64,000 nucleotides of DNA from Mesorhizobium sp. YC-39 (lineage in GTDB: Bacteria; Pseudomonadota; Alphaproteobacteria; Rhizobiales; Rhizobiaceae), in the NCBI RefSeq assembly GCF_025753795.1, contig NZ_JAOWPS010000013.1, positions 1 to 64,000 of the forward strand, read 5' to 3'. Positions within the stretch are counted from its first letter, which is position 1, and the number at the start of each line of letters is the position of its first letter. A program made the position numbers and the translations under genes. Below, one piece after another: positions 45,290 to 55,444 of the stretch. Below the pieces are notes generated by a model. That model was not told where the DNA came from. It saw only the letters and a list, made by a program, of their open reading frames with translations, and did not search any database.

Positions 45290-45407
45290 TCGTTTCTCCC
45301 AATTGCTGACCCACTGGTTTCCCTAAAACAGGCAGCCTCATCGACACCCGCGGACGGGGTGCCCAGTGGGCGAGGTGCTGACTTTCGGTCCCGATTGCCT
45401 GAGCCAA

Positions 45408-45869
45408 TCAGGCGGCCTTGAGTTCCTTCAAAGCCATCTCAAAAGCATTCTTGATCGGCTTGGATACATCCTCGGTAGCTCTCAGCATCAAGGCTTGTAC
45501 GACCTTGGCCTGCTCGGCGGATTTTTCGATCTGTTTGTGCAGGAAAGCGATCTGCACCTCGATGAACTCGAAGGGCGACTTCACGGCAACCAGTGCTTCG
45601 AGGTGCGTGAAGCCAGCTTCGGCATTGGCCCGCAGAGTGGCAATCATCTGCTGGGACACCTCGTTGCTGGTGGTCTTGGCCGTTTCAAAGGTCGACTCAA
45701 AAGCCTTTTGAGTCGTTTCGGCGCCCGAACTCGATTTGGAAAATGCCTCCGTCGACCGCTCAAGGCCCTGCTCGGCGACAGCGCGGACTTGCTCGACAGG
45801 CTTGGATGGGTCGAAGGCAGGGGAGCCGGCGTTTTCGATCGTTTCGGTATTTCCAGTGATCTTGGACAT
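45408..45869 (-). CDS. Phasin family protein
   Basis: 153 residues, all helical: GLERSTEAFSKSSSGAETTQ, then LRANAEAGFTHLEALVAVKSPFEFIEVQIAF and LMLRATEDVSKPIKNAFE. This is the Phasin_2 pattern. Phasins coat poly-hydroxybutyrate granules in the cytoplasm and regulate their number. Start at 45869 chosen because the sequence MSKITGNTE begins family members; a longer frame has no support. Confidence 0.85.
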   Translation of the reverse strand: MSKITGNTETIENAGSPAFDPSKPVEQVRAVAEQGLERSTEAFSKSSSGAETTQKAFESTFETAKTTSNEVSQQMIATLRANAEAGFTHLEALVAVKSPFEFIEVQIAFLHKQIEKSAEQAKVVQALMLRATEDVSKPIKNAFEMALKELKAA

Positions 45870-46273
45870 TTTTTCGATCCTTTTCCACGGGCGACAGCTA
45901 AACAAAGCCGCCATCGTCTATGTACGGAATAGTCGCAACGGATTTATGAAGCTGACATGAATTTGCGCGAGTTGGGTCTTCACGAAGGGTAAAGCAAGGG
46001 CGATGGCTCATCAAAAAGAAGAGCAAAACCGGCGCTATCACCGATATCGGGCCGCCCAGGCTGGTCGGACTTGCAAGGCGCGATCAACGGCTATCTGACG
46101 CGGTATTGTGCCGGTCTGGAAACGGCCGGTGTGCTCCAAAATGCGTTCATACGAAAATACGATCCCTTGGCAAAAATGCCTGTTTGACCCCGAGTCTCTA
46201 ATTTTTCAACGGCTAAGAAGTGTCAGGATACTCGTTGAAAAATTATAGTCTGTATGCTATAAAGTAAGTGCGA
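45870..46273. other. Gap between phasin and the higBA-like pair
   Basis: No gene. Contains the AT-rich element before the toxin start near 46225-46265 (AAATTATAGTC...TATGCTATAAAG), a probable promoter. Confidence 0.4.
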
Positions 46274-46649
46274 ATGAAAAACCAAAAGCCCGCAGTATGG
46301 ATGGGATCGTCGAAGGACGACCTGCGTGAGTTTCCCGTCGATGTTGGCCGTGTCATGGGTGTTGCAATCAACGACGCCCAGAATGGCGAGGAGCATCCGG
46401 CGGTCAAAGCCCTTAAGGGATTTGGCGGCCGCAGCACCCTGGAGATGGTCGATGAGTTTGACGGTGAGATCTTATCGCGCCGTCTACACCGTCCGCTTCG
46501 CTGGCGTGATCTACATCCTTCATTGCTTCCAGAAGAAGTCGAAAAAGGGCAGAGAGACGCCCAAGCACGAAATCGAGCTCGTGACAGTGCGATCGAAGGC
46601 CGCTGAGGCGCACTATCGCGAAAACTATGGGAAAGGAACAAAGTCATGA
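46274..46649 (+). pseudogene. HigB/Gp49-like toxin with a frameshift
   Basis: The N-terminal part (KPAVWMGSSKDDLREFPVDV, then ALKGFGGRSTLEMVDEFDGE) and the C-terminal part (YRAVYTVRFAGVIYILHCFQ, then PKHEIELVTVRSK) are in different frames, joined by one extra base near 46470. The joined sequence is a normal phage-derived Gp49/HigB-type RNase toxin. Its stop overlaps the antitoxin ATG. Confidence 0.78.
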
Positions 46650-46966
46650 CAGAAGACATCACCGCCGAAGTGAGCGGCGGCAACGTGTTTGCGGACCTCG
46701 GCCTTGACAATCCCGAAGAGGAATTGCTCAAGGCGAAGCTGGCCCGTGAGATCCGCGCCATCATTAAGCGTCGGCGCCTAACTCAGGCCAAATCAGCTGA
46801 ATTGCTCGGGATGAAACAGCCCGACGTCTCCGCGATCGTCACCGGGCGAACTGGCAAGTTCTCGATAGATCGCCTGGTGCGCTGCCTCGATCGGCTCGAC
46901 TATAAGGTCGACCTGGTGGTTCGCCATATGCCTCGACGATCAACACACGTGGCTGAAGCCGCTTGA
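46646..46966 (+). CDS. HigA-like XRE antitoxin
   Basis: 106 residues with the helix-turn-helix RRRLTQAKSAELLGMKQPDVSAIV. It should bind the operon promoter. The toxin gene upstream is broken, so this is probably an orphan repressor. Confidence 0.83.
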   Translation: MTEDITAEVSGGNVFADLGLDNPEEELLKAKLAREIRAIIKRRRLTQAKSAELLGMKQPDVSAIVTGRTGKFSIDRLVRCLDRLDYKVDLVVRHMPRRSTHVAEAA

Positions 46967-47066
46967 CGGCTCGATCATGACATCGCGTCAAGGCCGATGG
47001 CGGCCCGAGCGTCGTTCCAAAATTTCGCGAGCGCCGAACTTATTCCGACCGGATCCGCGCCAAAGG

Positions 47067-47090
47067 AAGGGCGGCATTGCTGCCGCCCTT
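47067..47090 (-). terminator. Terminator of groESL
   Basis: AAGGGCGGCA-TTGC-TGCCGCCCTT, a perfect ten-base stem 26 bases after the groEL stop. Confidence 0.75.
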
Positions 47091-47116
47091 TCCGAGATTG
47101 TTGAGAGGCGTGAGCC

Positions 47117-48772
<1,656 letters not shown>

Positions 48773-48833
48773 TTTTAAGCTCCTGGCAGGGGCTTGGGGT
48801 AAGCCCGAATTCAGTTGACGGTGAGGCCGATAA

Positions 48834-49130
48834 TCAGCCGATGATGCCCATAATGTCGGATTCCTTCATGATCAGAAGGTCTTCGCCATTGAGCTTGACT
48901 TCGGTGCCCGACCACTTGCCGAACAGGATGCGGTCGCCAGCCTTGACGTCCAGCGGGACGAGCTTGCCAGCTTCGTCACGAGCGCCCGAGCCGATGGCGA
49001 TGATCTCGCCTTCCTGCGGCTTTTCCTTGGCGGTATCTGGGATGATGATCCCGCCGGCGGTCTTCGCTTCGGACTCGACGCGGCGAACGACCACGCGGTC
49101 ATGCAGCGGTCGGAAATTCGACTTTGCCAT
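48834..49130 (-). CDS. groES: Co-chaperonin GroES
   Basis: 98 residues: FRPLHDRVVVRRVESE, the mobile loop KTAGGIIIPDTAKEKP and VLIMKESDIMGIIG-like end. Caps GroEL. Start at 49130; the longer frame to 49187 has no support. CIRCE lies 51 bases upstream. Confidence 0.96.
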   Translation of the reverse strand: MAKSNFRPLHDRVVVRRVESEAKTAGGIIIPDTAKEKPQEGEIIAIGSGARDEAGKLVPLDVKAGDRILFGKWSGTEVKLNGEDLLIMKESDIMGIIG

Positions 49131-49180
49131 TTTTGGATGTCCCTGGTGCTGTTGAACGGTTCTCCGTTGCCGGAGCGTGG

Positions 49181-49207
49181 TTAGCACTCGCCTATGCCGA
49201 GTGCTAA
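49181..49207 (-). promoter_or_regulatory. CIRCE operator for HrcA
   Basis: TTAGCACTC-N9-GAGTGCTAA, perfect nine-base arms, the textbook CIRCE. HrcA binding represses groESL until heat or unfolded protein frees it. Confidence 0.95.
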
Positions 49208-49937
49208 CGCGACCGTGAGATAGGTAGTAGGTTCGTACTCGTCAAGACGAAATAGGGACGGCCGAGGAGCAAAAAATTCTGCAATCGGCGCGGAAGCACC
49301 GGGTCCCTGTACATGAGCTCTTTCTGCATCTTTGCTGGCAGTCGCTCGTCCCCTCCGGCTCAAAATAGCTCCGCCAGAGGTTCCGGCCTGGTGTCGCCTA
49401 AGAGGAAGGGCCTGAATGGTAGTTCGCCCAGTGACTTTTCGGCGAAGAGCACCGCGCGGAGGTCGTCGTGCATCAGGAGCAGATCATTCAAGGATTCCCA
49501 TTGGCAGTGGACGGGATGAAAATTCGCGAGGGAAAGCGGCTTGCCGCTGCGCGCCATGCGGCAGGAGCTGCAGCGCTTTTTCGTCAACGATCCTTCGTCA
49601 CCCCACATCGCAGACCTCCGCTCCCGTCACTCATATTCATCGCATCCGCGCAATCGCGCACTCGAAAGCACCTGATGGCGCTTGTGCGCATGCCAGCCGG
49701 GGAGACACCAGTTTTTGACGGGCAATTGCATTCAGGCGCGGAGCACGCTCGAAGCCGAGAAGGTCGGCAGAACGCAAAGCTAACCGCACTTTGGCCGTGG
49801 CTCTCGACATGCTGACGCTGGATTTTCATGTCAGTAGAATGGCAGGGCACGCCCTCGATCATCAAGGCGATACACCGGGCAAAGCGATACGATCGTCATG
49901 CACAGAGCTACCTCTCGGCCCCGGCTCTCGCTAACAA
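49208..49937. other. Debris with a DUF309 fragment
   Basis: The plus strand from about 49512 to 49590 encodes MKIREGKRLAAARHAAGAAALF, matching the middle of the DUF309 gene at 43.9 kb. Start and end are missing. No other gene. Confidence 0.6.
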
Positions 49938-49977
49938 AAAGACCCGGCCCAATCTGGAGGGATTGGGCCGGGTCTTT
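49938..49977. terminator. Perfect 17-base stem hairpin
   Basis: AAAGACCCGGCCCAATC-TGGAGG-GATTGGGCCGGGTCTTT. A and T runs on both sides make it bidirectional. No intact gene ends here. Confidence 0.8.
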
Positions 49978-50109
49978 AAGGTCACATTCCATTGGTGGGC
50001 AGTGACGCTTCTTGGCTACCCCGCCATTACTAACGAAAGGTTAACCGCGGGCATACTCCTCTGTTTCCACCAGGCGACAAGGGCGTCCACACAGGGAACA
50101 ATCGATAAG

Positions 50110-50310
50110 ACCCCCGACAGTCCAGGACGACAATATCTGCGACGACAATATCTGCTCGCCGTCGCCAAAGGCGCTTCCATTTCCCAACAAGAATCGTTGA
50201 ACGTGATCGAACGCATCCGCTCTGCTGCCGATCGCTGGCCATGGTTCGTGGAGCAAGCAGGTCTATTCAAAGCACGAACCGATGAACTTGATCTGAGCCT
50301 GAACGGACGG
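50110..50310 (+). pseudogene. HipA-type toxin C-terminal remnant
   Basis: LLAVAKGASISQQESLNVIERIR, then DRWPWFVEQAGLFKARTDEL, matches the last helices of HipA serine/threonine kinases (their ...I..RWP.FA..AG...R...). Only this tail remains and it is preceded by the tandem duplication. Confidence 0.5.
50126..50155. repeat. Tandem 15-base duplication
   Basis: ACGACAATATCTGCG is immediately repeated as ACGACAATATCTGCT. Confidence 0.8.
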
Positions 50311-50617
50311 AGGTCTCAGCCTGCGCAGGCGCTGCATCGGCATATCTTCCGACGACCCGGCTGTTCCGAGCCCCTGCCCACACGAAAGCAAACGTGCACC
50401 AACGATGACGAGTACCGTTCCGTGGCCGCCGGCGATGCCGAAAATCCTCGCCGCATGAGCGCCGCGTGACGTTCAACCGGCCTTTGCGACTCAGCTGGAG
50501 TTTGCGACGGAGCCGGAACCAACCGGAGTGTTCCAACTGGAAATCCTTCGCCCGAGCCTTTGCGAAAAGTGAGCGCTTCGTCTCGGGCTCGCCGACTTCA
50601 AGCGGCTTTAGAAATCA

Positions 50618-50651
50618 AAGGCCCCGGAACTGGGTCGGTTGTCGGGGCCTT
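50618..50651. terminator. Hairpin, probable terminator
   Basis: AAGGCCCCG-N16-CGGGGCCTT. Nine-base stem, no adjacent intact gene. Confidence 0.5.
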
Positions 50652-51191
50652 GGCCATGTACGAGATACCTAGCATGGCCGCATTGACAGTGAGCTAATAT
50701 GCTCAACAAACGGTAAATGGCCGCCGCACTCCTCCGAGGGCCCCGGCCGCGCAGGGGGCATGCCCGCGCTGCCGAAAGGCGACCAGAGCTTCTTCCCTGA
50801 CGCGTCACTGAATCTCGCTCACTATAGTATTTACGTATCTGAAATTATTATATCTTTTATGGCAACACTTCATCGCTTCTCACCGCTTACTCGCATGAAG
50901 GCTGCTCAGAAATCCGACCGCAGGTTCCGGCTGATCGTGGATGCGAGAGCCACTTTCGCTGACTTTAGGGCCAGTCGAATTTTTCGGTTTGACGGTGAAG
51001 CGCCGGTATTCATCCTGAAAGAGCGTTTCAGGCGATGCCTTGGCAATCAAGGCAAACGGGCAGCCAGCTTCATTGACGCTTGCTGTCGGTCGCATGACCG
51101 TTTCTGTGAGCGAGCCGAGGGAGATCGTAGGGATGTATGTGGATGAAAAAACAAATATCGAGTCGGCGATCGTTCCGGCACGAAACTGCAT
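50652..51191. other. Gap with ambiguous frames
   Basis: A plus frame (50760-51146) and a minus frame (50880-51236, with CPFALIAKASPETLFQDEYR) both look partly protein-like. I cannot decide which, if either, is real. Confidence 0.3.
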
Positions 51192-51458
51192 ATGGAGATC
51201 GGCTGGACGAAACCAGTCGCTCGTCTGCTCGACCACTATTCAACGCGGGTGCGAGAAATTTGCTCGGCGGAGACGGTTTCAAAGTTCGAGGAAGCGACGG
51301 CTTGGCTTGAGAAAGCCGGGGAGCATGAGCGAATTCATGGGGAGAACAGCCTCATGAATACCAACCATCCAGTTTACAAGAGGGTGAACCGCCGTCTGAC
51401 TGACAACCCTGACCATCGCCTGCGTGCTTACCTAAGCAAGTTGGCTTTAGAGCGCTGA
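51192..51458 (+). CDS. Small hypothetical protein
   Basis: 88 residues ending RLRAYLSKLALER. Helical, with no recognised domain. No clear ribosome site before the ATG. Confidence 0.35.
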   Translation: MEIGWTKPVARLLDHYSTRVREICSAETVSKFEEATAWLEKAGEHERIHGENSLMNTNHPVYKRVNRRLTDNPDHRLRAYLSKLALER

Positions 51459-51654
51459 AGTTCGTGAGTGATTGATTGCAGCAATCAGATCCTCTTTTGA
51501 GTTGTACAGTTCAGAAGTTATTTCCCTGCGAGTCGGATCAGCTGCAAAGTGTCGGCTCATTGACTCTATACGGCCGTCGCTATGCGTGACAACAAAGAAG
51601 GCCTGCACACAATATCGACATGGTCGTATTCGATGTCGCGAACTAGGGACACCA

Positions 51655-51785
51655 GAGCGTGAACCGCATCCACCGCAGCTAGGGCAGCTGCGACGCGCTC
51701 GGCAATGGCCAAGACGATGGGCCTCGGCCGCAAACCGAAAGAGCCGGTCCCGGCGAAGCGGACCCGCAAAAAGGTCGCAGCTTGA
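51655..51785 (+). pseudogene. MucR C-terminal fragment
   Basis: The last 23 codons (AKTMGLGRKPKEPVPAKRTR, KKVAA, stop) match the end of the mucR gene at 21.9 kb, in protein and DNA. Everything upstream is unrelated. Confidence 0.75.
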
Positions 51786-51987
51786 TTTCTGCAATCGAGA
51801 GTCTTTTTGAAGCGCGGCACCACCGGCATTGTCTGGCGGAACATGAAAAGGGCGGGGGATCGCCAGCCCCTTCCTTGAAGACATCCTTGCTTCACAAGGA
51901 ATTGGCGACGGCTTGGAGCAATCTGCCGCACCGGACCTCCGGTCCAGACATGCTCTCGCCCGCTCTTATCGAGCGGGTCGCCGATGC

Positions 51988-52281
51988 CTACGCTTGCACT
52001 TTTCCCGTGCCCGACTTGCAGGCAGCGAGCCACTGTATGGCGGAGGTTGCATCTTCCAATATGGCGGCCCGTTTCGCAAAGCCGAAAAAGGTTGCGCGTC
52101 ACAGGTTTTCGCCCATCGTATGCATCAAAGCACGCCCTGAGGGCGCCTCATGGATCAGGTTCCTGCGATCTTCTGGCCATTCGCTGAGGAAATCGATGGC
52201 GTCAGCAAGGCTGGCAATCTCTTGCACTACGTACGCTGCACGCTTCACGAAAACTGGGCTGCTGAAAGCCTCAAGGTTCAT
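51988..52281 (-). pseudogene. Second DUF982 copy, frameshifted
   Basis: PVFVKRAAYVVQEIASLADAI and SEWPEDRR match the copy at 45.2 kb; after IHEAP the frame changes and the remaining C-terminal half continues in another frame (EPLYGGGCIF on the opposite reading is the DNA shadow). A ribosome site GGGAGG is kept. DNA identity to the first copy is high over about 290 bases. Confidence 0.8.
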
Positions 52282-52829
52282 TCGTTCCCTCCCAATCTGC
52301 CTTGCGCACCAACCGCGCCACCGTCCGACCATTGCAGAATGTGTTGTCAGGGCGATGACGGTCTCAAAAGGAATGTTAAGGATGTGCTTGCCCAGTCGAC
52401 CTCGCCTCGCTTGGCGGACCATGCGGCGATAGAAATTCGCCGGGACAAGCTCGGCGAGGCCATTCGCCTTGCTGGTCCTGCGGGCAAGATCAATCCTGGC
52501 AGCTCCGACCAGTTTATTGCAATTCCGTCGCCTAGGATCGTCACGCCTTGAGAACGATTTCTCCTTTGGCACGAACTTGGAAAGCGACTGTGGGCGCGGT
52601 TACGCTGTGGGCCGCTGCGTGGCCCGGCGACAGAGGCGGGAACTGTCCAGCTTGGTGGTGAACTAGTCAACTCTTCCTTTCGGCGCGACGGAATTTCTGC
52701 AATGGCCGAGCACTTTTCTACGAGGTCAGAACCTAACGCGTCTGAATGCCATCTGATCGATAGGCATAGTTGATCAGGTCACGTATCAACTCCAGCAACC
52801 CGGCTTGCGGGAAGCCGTCGAGTGGATAG
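52282..52829. other. Gap with unassigned protein-like frame
   Basis: A plus frame up to 52551 reads KRNVKDVLAQSTSPRLADHA and onward without a start of its own. It may be the tail of a lost gene. The rest shows nothing. Confidence 0.3.
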
Positions 52830-53050
52830 CCGTGCTACTAGGTCGTTGCGGATGACGTTCAGTGGAGGAAAGGTGCCACCTGGTAGCCTTCCAGATCAGA
52901 GAGTAGACGCGATGCTCGGCGATGATGTCGAGTTCCTGGCCGACACGCTCACCCGAGATCGAGTATCAACGACCGTTGCCGGGCACTCCCGGCTGAAGTC
53001 GTCAATGACGCACAGGATCCGAAAGCCCTGTCTCCTCATCCGAGGAACAG
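52830..53050 (-). pseudogene. IS3-family transposase fragment
   Basis: MRRQGFRILCVIDDFSRECP is the start of the rve integrase core (first Asp in VIDDF). A frameshift follows, then GERVGQELDIIAEHR. No second Asp or Glu remains. Confidence 0.65.
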
Positions 53051-53148
53051 CCTAACCTCAAACCGAGGACATTTCAGAGCAGCAGGTCAAGACAGGTAAT
53101 TTGATGCATCGACTTCCTCCTATTAGGTCACTCCCGAGATGGTGTCAT

Positions 53149-54333
53149 TCACTTCCCGGAAGCATATAGTGCCAATATGTCGGCAGAAATTTTGTGAGCT
53201 ATACGGTTATTTCCGTCCTCGCCATAATGCTCGCTGTCCATGTAAATTGGGCTGGAAACGCCGGAGAATATAGAGCGTAAGTCGTGGAGCACGTTTTGAT
53301 CCGCACGATCATGATCCCTCGCGACCACCTTGTTTCTCATCAGAGAGTAAAGACTGCTCGCTCCTGGTAACCATCCATCATGTCTCTCGATCGCCTTCTG
53401 TTCATAGATAGTTATCTTTTCTTTGTCATTTAACTGTGGCTCTAGGTAGAACAATGTCTTAAATAATAGGCTTCCTGAAATCGTCTCTATAAACCGAATA
53501 TTTTCGAAATAGACATCTGCAGCCCCATCGGACAGCGTGTCTAGGTTCTTCTGGCACCCTCCGTGCCGTTTCCTGCCAGCGAGGAACCTCATTATAGCAA
53601 TGTTCTCCGGTTTTATACTCACACGCGCCTCGTTTTCACGAGACATTCTTTCGAAGTCGGGGCCGTCAAGAGGAAGTCCCGGTCTGTCCTCACTGCACGT
53701 GGATTCCGCGTCAATCAGTCCTCCGTAAAAGATCACCAAATCGGGAACGTTTCGCTTTTTTAATTCGAAAATGAAGCGAATTAGGCTTTGGGTAGTTGCA
53801 TCCCCATTGACTGCATAATTTGTGACTTTAGCGCTAATTCCACTTTTGACGAGGTTCTTGGCAACGAGAGAAGGAATGGTGAAGTCGTCCCTAGAACCCC
53901 AGCCCCACAAGGTGGACCCACCAAAGAAAAAAATATTGATCTGGGTACTCTCGTCGTCGTTTGATGGCCCACCGTTCCACGTCCTTCTTATCCCATCGTG
54001 TACATTAAGAAATTTTCCAGTATAGTCTGGCTCGAGTGACTGCGTATAAGGAGCCAGCGGCAATGGCCAATCCACCGCATCCACGCGTTCTTTCAAGTAC
54101 TCTTCCGCCAGTACCGGATCTTCGTATACGCCAGAATAGGCTGCGGCCTTTACGGCATGTTCGCTTTTTGCTTCATCCGAAACCTTATAGTAGGACGTCA
54201 AAGACACCTCCATCAGCGCGATAAGGAGAAGAGCGAAAGAGAAGTTCAACCACATCTTAGCCGTTAAGGTGATTACGTAAATAACGCGCTTTATCGCCGT
54301 AGATCGTCTTGGCTGTAAATCATTTGATGTCAT
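53149..54333 (-). CDS. SGNH-hydrolase-like membrane-anchored protein
   Basis: 394 residues. A membrane segment at about residues 27-47. Block I appears as FFFGGSTLWGWG (GGST instead of GDS), then NYAVNGDATTQS and VIFYGGLIDAE, and a C-terminal MDSEHYGEDGNNRIA with the D-x-x-H pair. This is the SGNH/AlgX-like fold that attaches or removes acyl groups on sugars, facing the periplasm. Its start overlaps the previous gene's end by 14 bases. Last gene of the carbamoyltransferase cluster. Confidence 0.8.
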   Translation of the reverse strand: MTSNDLQPRRSTAIKRVIYVITLTAKMWLNFSFALLLIALMEVSLTSYYKVSDEAKSEHAVKAAAYSGVYEDPVLAEEYLKERVDAVDWPLPLAPYTQSLEPDYTGKFLNVHDGIRRTWNGGPSNDDESTQINIFFFGGSTLWGWGSRDDFTIPSLVAKNLVKSGISAKVTNYAVNGDATTQSLIRFIFELKKRNVPDLVIFYGGLIDAESTCSEDRPGLPLDGPDFERMSRENEARVSIKPENIAIMRFLAGRKRHGGCQKNLDTLSDGAADVYFENIRFIETISGSLLFKTLFYLEPQLNDKEKITIYEQKAIERHDGWLPGASSLYSLMRNKVVARDHDRADQNVLHDLRSIFSGVSSPIYMDSEHYGEDGNNRIAHKISADILALYASGK

Positions 54334-55366
54334 TGATGCTCTCCGCCCGAGTGGGTTCTTCGAACGTCGCCGGGTATTGTTTCACTAAAAACTTCATAAT
54401 TGCGTCCGCATAGAGCCCGGCCGCCTTACCATTCGGGTGGGCATCCGTTTTAGTGACCCAAAGCGAATGTGGAGCCTGTTTTTCCAGAGACGGAAGCAGG
54501 TCTAGAAATGGAACACCGAGCACTTTCACTTTAGAGGCAACGAGGTTCGTTATGTCTTCGAACGGATATGGCGACAGCGCATGCAATTCCGGATAATTTA
54601 CAACAATAAGTCGTATATTTCGATCATTACAATATCTCACAAGTTCCCTCAGGGCGTTCTGGGTAGCTAGCCAGCCAGACTGATGTTCCTGATAAAGATT
54701 TCTGTAATAATGTTTCCAGTCGGATCTCCGAAAAAATCTGCGCATAATGACGTCGAAACGACCGGAAATGAATACAGCTGAGTAGAAGTGTTCCATAAAA
54801 AAGTTATCTGCTCTTCGTGGCGTTTGCTCTGCATCATTGATAAAGTAGTTGAGTATGACTATATCTGGATTGTAAACATGGGCCTTTTTTATGAAGTAAT
54901 TTGCTTCCATGGATGTATTGGCGTTTCCAATCCCGGTGTTTATAATCTCGATCTTGCTTTTCCCCGTATTCAGAAGCCTTTCCAGGCGGTACGATGTGAC
55001 GTCCTCGGGCTTTGCGCCCCATCCAAACGTCAGCGAGTCACCTAGCATCATGATTCGAACGGTGCCGTTCTCTTTCACCACAGAATGCTCGCGATCGCGC
55101 CAGCCTGCTGAGTTGATCGTTACTGGCACTCCCATGTAAACCCCGCTTTTCCCGGGGATATGTTCGTGGCCAACATCAGGTATGTCGCTAATCCTTTTCA
55201 GATCTTTGGCGTAACGCCACATTTCGATGTCAAAATTGGTGCCGTCTGTCTCCATCAAACGCACGTAGAGTTCTAGTAGGCTGGCCGCGACAATCAGGCT
55301 AATGGATGTAGAAAGGATAAAAAAGAGTGCGCTTTTGATTCTTGTAGTCATTTGGGTTATCTTCAT
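54320..55366 (-). CDS. SGNH/GDSL hydrolase family protein, membrane-anchored
   Basis: 348 residues. Membrane segment near residues 12-32. Block I MMLGDSLTFGWG, block II INTGIGNANTS, block III ILNYFINDAEQ and block V TKTDAHPNGKAAG give all catalytic positions (Ser, Gly, Asn, Asp/His). It likely acts on a glycan or a carrier-linked product in the periplasm. It lies 78 bases after the carbamoyltransferase. The start at 55366 (MKITQMTTR) is preferred; others lie at 55351 and 55438. Confidence 0.82.
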   Translation of the reverse strand: MKITQMTTRIKSALFFILSTSISLIVAASLLELYVRLMETDGTNFDIEMWRYAKDLKRISDIPDVGHEHIPGKSGVYMGVPVTINSAGWRDREHSVVKENGTVRIMMLGDSLTFGWGAKPEDVTSYRLERLLNTGKSKIEIINTGIGNANTSMEANYFIKKAHVYNPDIVILNYFINDAEQTPRRADNFFMEHFYSAVFISGRFDVIMRRFFRRSDWKHYYRNLYQEHQSGWLATQNALRELVRYCNDRNIRLIVVNYPELHALSPYPFEDITNLVASKVKVLGVPFLDLLPSLEKQAPHSLWVTKTDAHPNGKAAGLYADAIMKFLVKQYPATFEEPTRAESINDIK

Positions 55367-55444
55367 CAACGTGCCTGTCGGGATTTTGCATTCGCGAGAT
55401 AGAGATAACGGCGCCAGCCGCAAGCAATGGTTAGTCAACCACCT

